Source: Gimesia sp.
Lineage (GTDB): Bacteria; Planctomycetota; Planctomycetia; Planctomycetales; Planctomycetaceae
Direction: 5' to 3'
NCBI RefSeq assembly: GCF_040219335.1
Contig: NZ_JAVJSQ010000037.1
Span: 1-64,000 of the forward strand
DNA length: 64,000 nt
Shown: in pieces, positions 55,336 to 64,000 of the stretch
Numbering within the stretch: position 1 is the first letter of the stretch
Layout of the letters: every line of letters starts with the position of its first letter
Notes under the pieces: generated by a model
What the model was told of the DNA's origin: nothing
Databases searched by the model: none
What the model saw: the letters and a program-made list of their open reading frames with translations, nothing else
Program-made: the position numbers and the translations under genes

Positions 55336-56441
55336 TATTGTTTTCCCGTTGTTAACTTGCGAACGCGATAAGTTTCACTGTCACCAATATAGACATTGCC
55401 TTGAGGGCCGACATAAACGCCGTGTGGACGCGCCATGCGGCAGTTGGCGGGATCTCCATCTGGGCCATCTCCCCGTTTGCCGTCGCCGGCAGCGGTTTCA
55501 ATCGTTCCATCTTTTTTACGAATGACGCGGATGGTGTGACTCTCTGTATCCGCCAGGTAGATATCTCCATTGGGGGCGACAGAAATTCCTTTGGGACCAG
55601 AGAGGGTGGCTTTTTTCGCCGGTCCGCCGTGTCCCGTATATCCTTTTTTACCAGTGCCTGCAATGTGATGTAAAGTCCCATTGTCCAGATCGATGCGGTA
55701 AACCATATTCCCTTCCCGCAACGCGAGATACAGTGAACCTTTGCCTTTCCCGTCTGCAAAAAAGTCCAGTGCGCGAGGACCATTCAGCGGTGTGCCTGAG
55801 ACCGGTGCTCCATCGGGAGTCGGCTTGCGTGCTCCCGTTCCGGAGAACGTGGACACAATGCCTGTCTTCAGGTCGACGCGACGAATGCGATGATTGCCGA
55901 TGTCGCAGATATACAGGTTGTCATTGTTATCCAGGGCGATCGAATGGGGGCGGGAGAAGGTGGCTTTGGTGGCAGGGCCTCCATCGCCTGAGAAACCTTT
56001 TTCACCTGTTCCAGCAACGGTCGAGATTTTGCCGGTTTTTGCATCAACGCGACGGACAATGTTGTTGACCATTTCCACGAAGTACATGTTGCCCGCTTTG
56101 TCAAAACGCACTTCATAGGGCTCATTCAGTTTGGCTTCCAGGGCGGGGCCGCCGTCTCCGCTGTAGCCTTTCTTGGTTGAACCGGCGACGGTTGAGATCT
56201 TGCCTGTCTCTTCGTCGATGCGGCGGATGACATGCCCTTTGATTTCACAGACATAGAGAGCCCCGTCCGGACCAAGCGTCAGTCCGTAGGGTTCTCCCAC
56301 CTGTGCTTTGACTGCGGGGCCACCATCGCCCGAGTGTCCGAGCTTGCCGGTTCCGGCGATGGTTTTGATGGTCTGAGCAGACAGCGGTGCTGCGGCGACG
56401 CAGAACAGCACGAGCAGTGGAATGAGGTGCAATCGTTTCAT
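55335..56441 (-). CDS. NHL-repeat beta-propeller protein, exported
   Basis: The product is 368 residues. ATG 56441 starts the signal peptide (LLVLFCVAAAPLSA). Six NHL-type repeats are visible, each with G-(D/G)-G-P-A and a turn of D-x(3)-G (GKLGHSGDGGPAVKAQVGEP, SGDGGPATKATFSRPHSIAL, TPDGAPVSGTPLNGPRALDF). They form a propeller for protein or glycan binding. It ends at the FG-GAP start (TAATG) and is translationally coupled with it. The longer frame upstream (to 56537) is not needed. Its gene is 19 bp after the small lipoprotein gene, so four genes (prepilin-like, lipoprotein, NHL, FG-GAP) may form one operon. Confidence 0.88.
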   Translation of the reverse strand: MKRLHLIPLLVLFCVAAAPLSAQTIKTIAGTGKLGHSGDGGPAVKAQVGEPYGLTLGPDGALYVCEIKGHVIRRIDEETGKISTVAGSTKKGYSGDGGPALEAKLNEPYEVRFDKAGNMYFVEMVNNIVRRVDAKTGKISTVAGTGEKGFSGDGGPATKATFSRPHSIALDNNDNLYICDIGNHRIRRVDLKTGIVSTFSGTGARKPTPDGAPVSGTPLNGPRALDFFADGKGKGSLYLALREGNMVYRIDLDNGTLHHIAGTGKKGYTGHGGPAKKATLSGPKGISVAPNGDIYLADTESHTIRVIRKKDGTIETAAGDGKRGDGPDGDPANCRMARPHGVYVGPQGNVYIGDSETYRVRKLTTGKQ

Positions 56442-56460
56442 GGTGTCGTTTCCTGGATGT

Positions 56461-56799
56461 TTAATTTGAAGCGCCCGGCAGGTCATCAAACGGACGCTCC
56501 GGGTCATCGTGTTTGAAAACAAGATATCGACCGGCATTCGGGTTCTGTTGCAACAGTTCTGCCGGCGGGATCAGGGCCTGCTGTCGGGTCTGTTTATCCA
56601 CGACCACAACTTTTGTGCCCTCAGGGTGCTGTCCCTTTTTAAAAAACTGTTCCATCAGCATATTGTCCGGTTTCCCTGCCGGGTCCACAATGACCACGTA
56701 CTCTGCAGAAGGCTGAGGCACAAAGGGACGCTCTTCTGCACACCCGGTGATCAGCAGGCAGAGTGCCAGCAGAGAAAACAGGCGACGCGGGATACGCAT
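56461..56799 (-). CDS. Small lipoprotein downstream of prepilin-like gene
   Basis: The product is 112 residues with lipobox ITGC (Cys20). The mature part has no family I recognise; PSAEYVVIVDPAGKPDNMLM and GTKVVVVDKQTRQQALIPP suggest a short mixed fold. Its start overlaps the stop of the upstream prepilin-like gene (TAATG), so the two are translationally coupled. This is the same gene order (prepilin-like, then lipoprotein) as in the 36-45 kb cluster, but the lipoprotein is unrelated in sequence and the coupling is tighter. Confidence 0.8.
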   Translation of the reverse strand: MRIPRRLFSLLALCLLITGCAEERPFVPQPSAEYVVIVDPAGKPDNMLMEQFFKKGQHPEGTKVVVVDKQTRQQALIPPAELLQQNPNAGRYLVFKHDDPERPFDDLPGASN

Positions 56800-57713
56800 T
56801 ACTGGACGCCTCCCATGTCTGCCTCCAGCTTATCTTTATTGGTAAACAATACATTACTGTCCATGGGACCGAACCAGCCGATCTGGAATTTCTTGGGATC
56901 CCCGCCGTAGGCCGAAGTACCTGTACCCGACATGACAGTTGAGGTCACGCGGCCATCGGCCCAGCCGATGTTGGCAACGGTTCCCGTATGTCGGAAATGA
57001 ATTGAAGGATCGGGCCGCCAGGGAGCTTCTTCGAAAGTGGGGGTCCAGTTATCAACGAAGAAGGGTGGTTCAATGAAACTGTATTCGATGATATGCAGAT
57101 CCGGGAATCCCTGGGCCAGTGCAGAATCGGCGAAGGCGACGGTGCGGGCCAGGCTGCCGATTTCCCGCATGTTGGTGGCGATCATATTGCAGGTGGGATA
57201 AGTATATTTCCAGGATGTTCCTCCCAGATAAGCCTGGTTATAACCATAACCTCCGGTGCCCCCTTCGAAGGCATTGGAAACGGTTCCGTGAGCAGCAAAG
57301 TTCCCGAAGGTGGGGCATTTTTTGATTTCTGCATTCTGTTCGAGGAACGGAGCCAATGGTCCGAGATGTGCTTGGAATTTAGATGTGGCGTCAGTTGTTG
57401 TCCGTTCGCCGTGCCAGCGTTTTTTACCACCGAAACCGACATGTTGATCGGGTGCCGCCCGGGGCCAGTAACCGCTGTTGGAATCCGCATACATATGACA
57501 GGCCAGTACGATCTGACGCAGATTGTTTTTACATTGGGCCATGCGGGCCGCTTCGCGCGCCTGCTGGACGGCGGGCAGGAGCAGGGCCACCAGAACAGCG
57601 ATGATGGCAATCACGACTAAGAGCTCAATCAGAGTAAAGCCGCGTTTGTGTGCGTGCAGCGCAGATTGAGGAGTTTGCGGTGAGTAAGGTGAGCGGAATT
57701 GGGGAAACAGCAT
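56799..57713 (-). CDS. Prepilin-like protein with H-X-DG C-terminus
   Basis: The product is about 304 residues from ATG 57713. It has a long leader, then [20 protein letters not shown], and [20 protein letters not shown]. The C-terminus has the H-x(10)-DG motif ([17 protein letters not shown]), in place of the DUF1559-type DGAVRF block, so it belongs to the H-X9-DG group of prepilin-like proteins. It is coupled to the lipoprotein gene by TAATG. GTG 57767 is a possible earlier start; neither has a clear ribosome-binding site. Exported and assembled as a pseudopilin by inference. Confidence 0.85.
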   Translation of the reverse strand: MLFPQFRSPYSPQTPQSALHAHKRGFTLIELLVVIAIIAVLVALLLPAVQQAREAARMAQCKNNLRQIVLACHMYADSNSGYWPRAAPDQHVGFGGKKRWHGERTTTDATSKFQAHLGPLAPFLEQNAEIKKCPTFGNFAAHGTVSNAFEGGTGGYGYNQAYLGGTSWKYTYPTCNMIATNMREIGSLARTVAFADSALAQGFPDLHIIEYSFIEPPFFVDNWTPTFEEAPWRPDPSIHFRHTGTVANIGWADGRVTSTVMSGTGTSAYGGDPKKFQIGWFGPMDSNVLFTNKDKLEADMGGVQ

Positions 57714-57868
57714 TCGTTCGGTTACTTTTTGGTTGGAGTGAAAGTGAGAATCGTTCAAAACAGTCACTCACATTCTAACCGACTCAGGCCGTAAAAGTCT
57801 TGTCAGTGGGCAGACTTCAGGCGCAGTAAACCGATTTTTTCGGGATTACGCAGAGCGAGGGGCGGGAA

Positions 57869-58060
57869 TTATTCCGTTCCGGCGTCGGTCTGGTTCTGTT
57901 TCGCGATGATTTCGCGCTCTTTCTTGAGGCACATAAAGATGAATGTCCCCGAGATGGCGGCCTGGGCGATCAGGTAGACCAGAATGTCAGGTCCGTTCAG
58001 AACAATACAGGCTCCGAAGGCGATCACGAAAAGAGCGATTAATCGATGAAGCAGAGACAT
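57869..58060 (-). CDS. Small two-helix membrane protein
   Basis: The product is 63 residues from ATG 58060 (AGGTTGG upstream); the longer frame to 58162 has no site and is not needed. Two hydrophobic helices (LIALFVIAFGACIVLNG, ILVYLIAQAAISGTFIFMCL) precede a charged tail (KKEREIIAKQNQTDAGTE). I know of no family name. It may be a small integral membrane protein or assembly factor. It is divergent from the Nif3-like gene. Confidence 0.55.
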   Translation of the reverse strand: MSLLHRLIALFVIAFGACIVLNGPDILVYLIAQAAISGTFIFMCLKKEREIIAKQNQTDAGTE

Positions 58061-58233
58061 AGTCCAACCTTGCTTAAATTCGCAGAATGGAAACGCGTGG
58101 CTTTGGTTCTGGTTAAGTATAGTGCTGTATGATACATTGATCAATTCAGATTTGATAAGCAAAACAAGGAACTTTGCTGAACACAGCCAGGTTCGGAACA
58201 GGGGATTCCCCTATCGTTTGGGAGCAGGAGCAC

Positions 58234-59052
58234 ATGACCAGCGTCGCGGACATTCAGGATTATTTGATCAACCTGGCACCACCAGAACTGGGCGAAAGCT
58301 GGGATAACGTCGGTTTACTGACGGGGGATCCCACTTTCAAGGTCGAGAAAATCCTGACCTGTCTGACACTCACACCGGATGTCGCTGCCGAAGCGATTTC
58401 CGCTGGAGCCAATCTGATCGTCAGCCACCACCCGATTCTGTTTCGTCCTGTACAGCAGATCACCGCGGCGACTGTCGAGGGAAAAATGCTGCTCGATCTG
58501 ATCCAGTCACGAATCTCGGTTTACAGCCCGCATACCTGCTATGACAGTGCAGAACGCGGCATCAACTGGCAACTGGCCAGTCTGCTGGGGCTGGAACAGA
58601 TCGGGATTCTGAGACCACAACCCGGCCCGGAACCAGCAGCAGAAGAGCAGGGAGCGGGGCGGTTTGGTGATTTGCCCGCTGAATTCTCGCTGGCCCAACT
58701 CAATCAGTTGATCAAACAGGCTTTGAAGGTTGAGAATCTGCAGTTTGTAGGAGATCCGGAGATGCGGGTCAGCCGACTGGGAATTGCCTGTGGTGCGGCT
58801 GCTGAGTTCCTCAAAGATGCACATAAACATGAATGTCAGGCGCTATTAACAGGAGAAGCCCGGTTTCATGCCTGCCTGGAGGCCCGTTCCCGTGGGATGG
58901 CTCTGATTCTGCCGGGACATTACGCCACTGAGCGTCCCGCGATGGAGCAGATGGCCGAACTCCTGCAGAAGCAGTTCGGGGATCTGAAAATCTGGGCCAG
59001 TGAAGTGGAGTCGGATCCGCTTGGCTGGGACTGCGACGGAGAGTCGGCCTGA
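58234..59052 (+). CDS. Nif3-like dinuclear metal centre protein
   Basis: The product is 272 residues. Nif3/DUF34 motifs are present: WDNVGLLTGDPTFKVEKILT, GANLIVSHHPILFRPVQQIT (metal-binding HH), SVYSPHTCYDSAERGINWQL (H and D ligands), GEARFHACLEARSRGMALIL and GHYATERPAM near the C-terminus, all ligands of a dimetal site in a hexameric ring. The exact reaction is not settled; suggested roles include GTP cyclohydrolase type 1. ATG 58234 follows AGGAG and removes a 20-residue extension that lacks the fold. It precedes lysS. Confidence 0.92.
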   Translation: MTSVADIQDYLINLAPPELGESWDNVGLLTGDPTFKVEKILTCLTLTPDVAAEAISAGANLIVSHHPILFRPVQQITAATVEGKMLLDLIQSRISVYSPHTCYDSAERGINWQLASLLGLEQIGILRPQPGPEPAAEEQGAGRFGDLPAEFSLAQLNQLIKQALKVENLQFVGDPEMRVSRLGIACGAAAEFLKDAHKHECQALLTGEARFHACLEARSRGMALILPGHYATERPAMEQMAELLQKQFGDLKIWASEVESDPLGWDCDGESA

Positions 59053-59260
59053 CAGAAATACTTGATTTCGCTTACTCTCGGTGGTGGTTTGTATATTCGG
59101 GGTGGGTTGCCATTGACCTGATCGGCAGATTTCGCCATTATCCCACCTCTCTCTGTCGTACAAATTCTCTTATTTGACACACTTGATGAACGGGAAACCG
59201 TTCGCCTGTGTCCTGATATCAATAAAACTCGCTTACATAGACCCAAGTAATTCAATTTCA

Positions 59261-60742
59261 ATGTCCAAAGAGAAACCCAACCGTTTTGAAGCAGAACGGA
59301 TCAAAAAATTAGAGAAAATTCAGTCCCTCGGACTCGATCCCTGGGGACAGCGGTTTGACGGTCACCTTCCGATTGCAGACGCACGCGACCAGGCTCCCGC
59401 CGAATCGGGCGTCGATGGCGAAGACGTGCGGATCGCCGGGCGGATCATGCTGCGGCGTAAAGCCGGTAAACTGCGGTTTTACGATATCAAAGACTGGACA
59501 GGAAAAATCCAGTTGCTGTTCTCGCGGGGCGACCTGAGCGAAGAACAGTGGGAGTTGATGGGCCAGCTCGACCTGGGCGACCTGATCGGCGTCGATGGCT
59601 GTCTGCGCCGGACTGAGACCGGAGAAATCTCCGTGTTCGTCAAAGAGTTGACGGTGCTCTGTAAATCGCTGGCGCAGCCCCCGGAAAAACATCACAGTGT
59701 CAAAGACGTCGAACTCCTGCTGCGACAGCGTTCGCTCGATCTGATCTATACCGAAGGCGTGCTGGAAAAGATGCTGAAGCGGAGTCAGATCATCGATTCC
59801 GTCCGTCAGACACTCCGCAGTCATAAGTTTCATGAAGTGGAAACACCCGTGCTGCACGCGGTTGCCGGTGGTGCAGCGGCTCGTCCCTTCATTACGCATC
59901 ATAATACGCTGGACATCGAGCTTTACATGCGGATCGCCCTCGAACTGCATCTCAAGCGACTGATGGTTGGTGGCGTGGAACGTGTGTATGAAATCGGGCG
60001 GGTGTTCCGCAATGAAGGGATTGACGCCACTCATAATCCTGAATTCACCATGATCGAAATTTACCAGGCGTACGGTAATTACGAAACGATGATGGATTTG
60101 ACCGAAGCCATCGTCACCGACGCCGTCAAAACGATCAGCGAGACCATGGTACTGCCCTGGGGCGAAGACAAGACCATCGACTTCAGTGGTCCCTGGGAAC
60201 GGAAAAAATACCACGACCTGGTTCGTGAGCATGCAGGCTGTGATCCCCATGATCCAGCTGCAGTAGCAGCGGTCGCGAAGCAGCATGGCATTGATACAGA
60301 GAACGTGCACCCGGATGTGGTGCTGAATGAAGTGTTTGAAGCAACCTGCGAAGAACATCTGACCGGTCCGGTCTTCGTGATCGACTACCCGGCTTCCATC
60401 TGTCCGCTGACCAAGCGGCAGAAGGATAACCCGGAGATCGCAGAGCGGTTTGAGCTGTTTGTCCACGGTATGGAACTGGCCAACGCTTATACCGAGCTGA
60501 ACGATCCCCTGCTGCAGGAAGAACTGTTTAAAACACAGCTGTCGGGACTTTCCGAAGAAGACTCGATGGCGAAAATGGATACAGATTTTATTAAGGCGTT
60601 GAAAGTCGGTATGCCGCCGGCCGGAGGATTGGGAATTGGCATCGATCGCCTCGTGATGTTGTTGACCAACAGTCACAGCATTCGCGATGTGATCTACTTC
60701 CCGCTGCTCCGACCCGAAGGACAGCCGGCACCGAAAGAGTAA
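59261..60742 (+). CDS. lysS: Lysine--tRNA ligase, class II
   Basis: The product is 493 residues. The OB-fold anticodon domain (about 45-150: [20 protein letters not shown]) precedes the catalytic domain: motif 1 at [20 protein letters not shown], motif 2 [20 protein letters not shown] and motif 3 [16 protein letters not shown] near the end, all intact. ATG 59261 starts the usual M-S-K-E-K leader; the longer frame to 59174 is not family-like. It charges tRNA-Lys. The ABC transporter genes for lipoprotein release follow (64 and 78 bp apart), an order often seen in bacteria. Confidence 0.95.
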   Translation: MSKEKPNRFEAERIKKLEKIQSLGLDPWGQRFDGHLPIADARDQAPAESGVDGEDVRIAGRIMLRRKAGKLRFYDIKDWTGKIQLLFSRGDLSEEQWELMGQLDLGDLIGVDGCLRRTETGEISVFVKELTVLCKSLAQPPEKHHSVKDVELLLRQRSLDLIYTEGVLEKMLKRSQIIDSVRQTLRSHKFHEVETPVLHAVAGGAAARPFITHHNTLDIELYMRIALELHLKRLMVGGVERVYEIGRVFRNEGIDATHNPEFTMIEIYQAYGNYETMMDLTEAIVTDAVKTISETMVLPWGEDKTIDFSGPWERKKYHDLVREHAGCDPHDPAAVAAVAKQHGIDTENVHPDVVLNEVFEATCEEHLTGPVFVIDYPASICPLTKRQKDNPEIAERFELFVHGMELANAYTELNDPLLQEELFKTQLSGLSEEDSMAKMDTDFIKALKVGMPPAGGLGIGIDRLVMLLTNSHSIRDVIYFPLLRPEGQPAPKE

Positions 60743-60806
60743 ACCAGGGATGTGACCGGCACCAGCGTATTGAGTGTCGGCGAGAACCAGCCAAAGGATT
60801 GGCCCG

Positions 60807-62411
60807 ATGTATAAATCATTACTTTGCCTGCGATATTTGAAAACGCGCTACATTGCGCTGGCCAGCATCATCAGTATGACGCTCGGCGTCGCGACGATGA
60901 TTGTCGTCAACAGCGTCATGGATGGTTTCAGCACCGACATGCGAACCCGCTTACGGGGGATCCTGGCGGATGTCATCGTGGAAACCAACTCGCTCGATGG
61001 CGAAGAGAACACGCAGGAGCTTAAAGACCGCATTCAACGCGCGGTGGGTAACGACATCGAAGGCATGACAGCCACGGTGGAAATTTACGCTATGCTCAGC
61101 GTGCAGTACGGTTCCCAGTGGCAGAGTAAGCCGGTCACCCTGATCGGCATCGACCCGGCGACGAAAGCCACGGTCGGTCCGCTGGCCAAATACCTGATGC
61201 ATACCAAAGAGGGGACGGTACCTGACTGGAATCTGTCTCCCGAGGCGATGGCCTACCGTAAAGAGTGGACCACCCGGGCCCAGTGGATGGTCGATCGCTG
61301 GAATCACAATCCCCCACCACTGGAAGAAGCAGATGAGGGCAACGAGCAGGTCTCCTTCGAGGAGTCCGTCCCCCTCGAGCCGGAGCCGGAACCGAAGTTT
61401 GCCCAGGATTCCGGAGAGTCCCCCTTCGATGCGGCTGCTGAGCCAAAGGGCAGTGCACCCCAGTTTGCGGAGCAGCAGGGGAAAGCCATCAATCCTTTCA
61501 GCCAGTTCGATAAAAAAGAAGATCGGGATCCGAGCGAACCTTTGAAGGCCCGCGTTTATATTGGTTACGGTCTGGTGAGTTTCCCTTACGAAGATCCAGA
61601 GACCGGCGAAACGAAAATGTTTCAGATCGTCAAGCCGGGCGATGATATCAAAATCAGTACCGTTACCGCCGGACATCCACCTGAGCCAACACACTTTAAT
61701 GCGACCGTGGTCGACCTGTTTAAGAGTGACATGAGCGAGCACGACAGCAGTCTGGTGTTCTGCAACCTGGAATACCTGCAGGAAGCCCGCGGGATGATTT
61801 CTCCTGAGAGCGGCGAACGGTCGATTACATCGATTCAGATCAAGCTGAAAAACCAGGACGATGCGGCGATGGTCGTCAGCAAGCTGGAAGAAGCCCTGCC
61901 TGCCAGTCAGTTCAGGATACGCACCTGGGAAGACAAGCAGGGACCACTGCTGGCCGCTGTAGAGGTGGAATCGGCGATTCTGAATGTGCTGCTGTTCCTG
62001 ATTATTGCCGTTGCCGGTTTCGGCATCCTGGCGATCTTCTTCATGATCACGATTGAGAAGACTCGGGATATCGGCATTCTCAAAGCGCTGGGTGCCAGCT
62101 CGAACGGTATCATGTCGATCTTCCTGTCTTACGGCCTGGCGTTAGGTCTGGTGGGCAGTGGTGTCGGTGTGATCGTGGGGCTGCTGTTTGTTGAATATAT
62201 CAATGAGATAGAAGGGTTTATCACGTGGCTCACCGGGAGGAAGGTCTTCGATCAGCGGATCTATTACTTCCCGGAAATTTCGACTCACGTCGAGCCGATG
62301 ATGGTCTTCTGGGTGGCGATCGGGGCGATGGTAATCGCGGTTCTGGCAAGTATCCTGCCGGCCCGCAAAGCGGCCCGCTTCCATCCGGTCGAGTCGCTGC
62401 GTTACGAATAG
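60807..62411 (+). CDS. LolC/LolE-like ABC transporter permease with long insert
   Basis: The product is 534 residues, longer than usual LolC (about 400). It has the FtsX-type arrangement: one helix near the N-terminus (IALASIISMTLGVATMIVVN), a large periplasmic part, and three helices at the C-terminus (about 405-425, 450-475, 500-520). Residues about 165-260 are an acidic, proline-rich insert (EEADEGNEQVSFEESVPLEP and others) that ordinary members lack. It likely releases lipoproteins from the cytoplasmic membrane together with the ATPase encoded next. This fits a window with many lipoproteins. SD AAAGGA is rather far. Confidence 0.85.
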   Translation: MYKSLLCLRYLKTRYIALASIISMTLGVATMIVVNSVMDGFSTDMRTRLRGILADVIVETNSLDGEENTQELKDRIQRAVGNDIEGMTATVEIYAMLSVQYGSQWQSKPVTLIGIDPATKATVGPLAKYLMHTKEGTVPDWNLSPEAMAYRKEWTTRAQWMVDRWNHNPPPLEEADEGNEQVSFEESVPLEPEPEPKFAQDSGESPFDAAAEPKGSAPQFAEQQGKAINPFSQFDKKEDRDPSEPLKARVYIGYGLVSFPYEDPETGETKMFQIVKPGDDIKISTVTAGHPPEPTHFNATVVDLFKSDMSEHDSSLVFCNLEYLQEARGMISPESGERSITSIQIKLKNQDDAAMVVSKLEEALPASQFRIRTWEDKQGPLLAAVEVESAILNVLLFLIIAVAGFGILAIFFMITIEKTRDIGILKALGASSNGIMSIFLSYGLALGLVGSGVGVIVGLLFVEYINEIEGFITWLTGRKVFDQRIYYFPEISTHVEPMMVFWVAIGAMVIAVLASILPARKAARFHPVESLRYE

Positions 62412-62489
62412 CCGATGATTTGATTTTCCTTCTGTCAGTGACAGGTTCTGAACCAGAGTTACTAATCTGTTTTAATCGAGTATGAACTC

Positions 62490-63236
62490 ATGACCGAGAC
62501 GATTTCCATGCCTCATCCACAGTTATCAGCAATCGCCATCGAAAAAGCATACCGGAAAGACAAGCATAAAGTGCCTGTGCTGCGGGGCATCGATGTCGAC
62601 GTGCAGAAGGCCGAGTTCCTGTCGATCGTGGGGCAGTCCGGTTCCGGTAAAAGTACCCTGATGCATCTGTTCGGTCTGCTCGATTCCCCGGATATCGGGG
62701 AAATTCACCTCGAAGGTCAGCGGATTGACGATCTGCCCGATCACGCCCGCGACCAGATCCGTAACCGTGTTTTCGGCTTCATTTTCCAGTTTTATCATCT
62801 GCTGCCCGAGCTGAACCTGCTGGAAAATGTGCTCTCGCCGCTGATGATCCGCTATTCCACCTGGGAATACTGGAAGCAGAAAAAACAGTTCAAACAGGAT
62901 GCGCTGGAGATCATCGAAAAAGTCGGTCTCTCGCACCGTATCAAGCACCGTCCCTCGGAAATGTCGGGCGGGGAAATGCAGCGGGCCGCGATTGCCCGGG
63001 CCCTGATTGCCAAGCCTCAGATCCTGCTGGCCGATGAACCGACGGGAAATCTGGACAGCAGCACCGGCAAAGAAATTATGGACCTGCTCACCAGCTTGAA
63101 TGAGCAGGATCAGCTCACTATTATCATGGTTACGCACGACAACGCGATCGCCGCCCAGGCGCATCGAACAGTTCGTCTGACGGAAGGCCAGATCGAGGTT
63201 CTGGGCAAATCTCATCCCACCTCGGCATCAGCCTAG
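62490..63236 (+). CDS. LolD-like ABC transporter ATP-binding protein
   Basis: The product is 248 residues. Motifs: Walker A GQSGSGKST, Q-loop FQFYHLLPELNLLENV, signature SGGEMQRAAIARAL (MSGGEM in place of LSGGQ), Walker B ILLADEPTGNLDS, and the H-loop VTHD. The MacB/LolD-type spacing after the Q-loop and the E-P-T-G-N-L-D-S motif point to the lipoprotein-release or macrolide/peptide efflux class. It pairs with the permease just upstream. A QKKQFKQDALEI insert follows the Q-loop. Cytoplasmic. Confidence 0.93.
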   Translation: MTETISMPHPQLSAIAIEKAYRKDKHKVPVLRGIDVDVQKAEFLSIVGQSGSGKSTLMHLFGLLDSPDIGEIHLEGQRIDDLPDHARDQIRNRVFGFIFQFYHLLPELNLLENVLSPLMIRYSTWEYWKQKKQFKQDALEIIEKVGLSHRIKHRPSEMSGGEMQRAAIARALIAKPQILLADEPTGNLDSSTGKEIMDLLTSLNEQDQLTIIMVTHDNAIAAQAHRTVRLTEGQIEVLGKSHPTSASA

Positions 63237-63421
63237 ATACAAACGGTCAGTATTTACTGTTCGGGTTGAACCGCTGTCGCCTGCGTAGTGTCTATGGCAT
63301 ACGCACAGCGTATGATGCTTCTGTCTGAAATGGATTTCGCCGATTCCCCACACAGGATGGAAAGTCCGCCAAAACCTGCCAGCTGCGTTCTGGCCCAGTT
63401 TGAGAATGGTACCCGAGTCAC

Positions 63422-64000
63422 ATGTCGCTCCAAGTTTATATTGACGGAAAACTGCTTCCCAAGGAAGAGGCGAAAATCAGTGTCTTCGATCATGGTCTGC
63501 TCTACGGCGACGGTGTCTTTGAGGGGATTCGGGTTTACGGTAAAAAAGTCTTCCTGATGCAGGAGCACATCGACCGTCTCTATGAGAGCGCACTGGCGAT
63601 CCGCCTGGAGATTCCGCTCTCCAAGGAAGAGATGATCAAAGCCGTCAATGAGACTGTGGCCGCCAACGGCATTGAAGATGGTTACGTGCGACTGGTGATC
63701 ACACGCGGCGCGGGTTCTCTAGGGCTCGATATTCGCCGTACCAGCAACCCGCAGGTGATTATCATCGCCGACAATATCTCCCTGTACGATCCGCAGCTGT
63801 ATATCGACGGTCTGAAGATCATCACCGCAGCGACGATCCGCAACCATCCGGCAGCGCTTTCCTCACGCGTGAAGTCGCTGAACTACCTGAATAACATCCT
63901 CGCCAAGATTGAAGGGACTGACGCCGGCTGTATCGAAGCTTTGATGCTCAATCACAAAGGGGAAGTGGCGGAGTGTACCGGCGATAATATTTTCATCATC
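63422..64000 (+). CDS. ilvE: Branched-chain amino acid aminotransferase (partial, runs off right edge)
   Basis: The first 193 residues are present, and the window ends in frame. Fold type IV PLP aminotransferase motifs are complete as far as shown: VYIDGKLLPKEEAKISVFDH, LLYGDGVFEGIRVYGKKVFL, HIDRLYESALAIRLE, and the PLP lysine region SSRVKSLNYLNNILAKIEG (Schiff-base Lys in the V-K-S-L-N-Y motif). It then reaches EVAECTGDNIFII at the edge. This fits IlvE, acting in the last step of Val, Leu and Ile synthesis. D-amino acid aminotransferase is the main alternative. The upstream 185 bp hold a small hairpin (63298-63314). Confidence 0.88.
   Translation, partial: MSLQVYIDGKLLPKEEAKISVFDHGLLYGDGVFEGIRVYGKKVFLMQEHIDRLYESALAIRLEIPLSKEEMIKAVNETVAANGIEDGYVRLVITRGAGSLGLDIRRTSNPQVIIIADNISLYDPQLYIDGLKIITAATIRNHPAALSSRVKSLNYLNNILAKIEGTDAGCIEALMLNHKGEVAECTGDNIFII

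Noticed and set aside
63298-63314. Hairpin CATACGC/GCGTATG ahead of ilvE as a terminator or riboswitch
   Set aside because: The 7-bp stem has no T-tract and no known leader-peptide or riboswitch features. I report it only as a hairpin.

Overview
The window looks like chromosome from a planctomycete, probably Gimesia-like. The genus is an inference. The evidence is the gene content: seven genes of the DUF1559 / prepilin-like H-X-DG type, two large PVC-type haem-binding CxxCH proteins, many small secreted lipoproteins, FG-GAP, NHL and beta-helix secreted proteins, and an ECF sigma factor. I saw no rRNA, tRNA, CRISPR array, phage or intact insertion sequence. GC is moderate, with AT-rich leaders in front of the DUF1559 genes.

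Layout. 0-7 kb: two BlaI/M56 regulator-protease pairs, the left one cut short beside a 17-bp inverted repeat and the right one carrying a very large M56 sensor, followed by a convergent secretin-like gene. 7-12.6 kb: a PqqD-like protein, a DUF434 protein, a GYF-DUF1559 membrane protein, an RDD protein, an ECF sigma factor, a PAP2 phosphatase and a DUF1348 gene under paired operators. 12.6-17 kb: an accessory stretch with an IF-1 paralogue, a guanidine-II riboswitch and its Gdx exporter, an orphan ParD antitoxin, a small gene broken by an in-frame stop, a protein with an internal tandem repeat, and dispersed intergenic repeats. 17-36 kb: housekeeping and degradative genes (SGNH-haem protein, GspE-like ATPase, CvpA-like protein, rdgB, metallophosphatase, fumC, second haem protein, SMP-30, pilT, hisF). 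36-45 kb: a cluster of five DUF1559 genes with small lipoproteins, recognisable -35/-10 promoters and strong terminators. 45-57.7 kb: sialidase, Tat-exported beta-helix protein, AlaC-like aminotransferase, parvulin, SPFH-GYF protein, glycosyltransferase, FG-GAP and NHL proteins, and another pilin-like/lipoprotein pair. 57.8-64 kb: Nif3-like protein, lysS, lolC-like and lolD-like ABC genes, and the start of ilvE, which runs off the right edge.

Working together. The secretin-like protein, the GspE-like ATPase, PilT and the many prepilin-like proteins are components of type II secretion / type IV pilus-like machines, but here they lie apart. The DUF1559 genes come with lipoproteins in repeated pairs, and in two pairs a strong hairpin lies between the two genes, which may set their ratio. 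The clearest regulatory element in the window is the two-hairpin ACGA riboswitch directly in front of the SMR-type guanidinium exporter.
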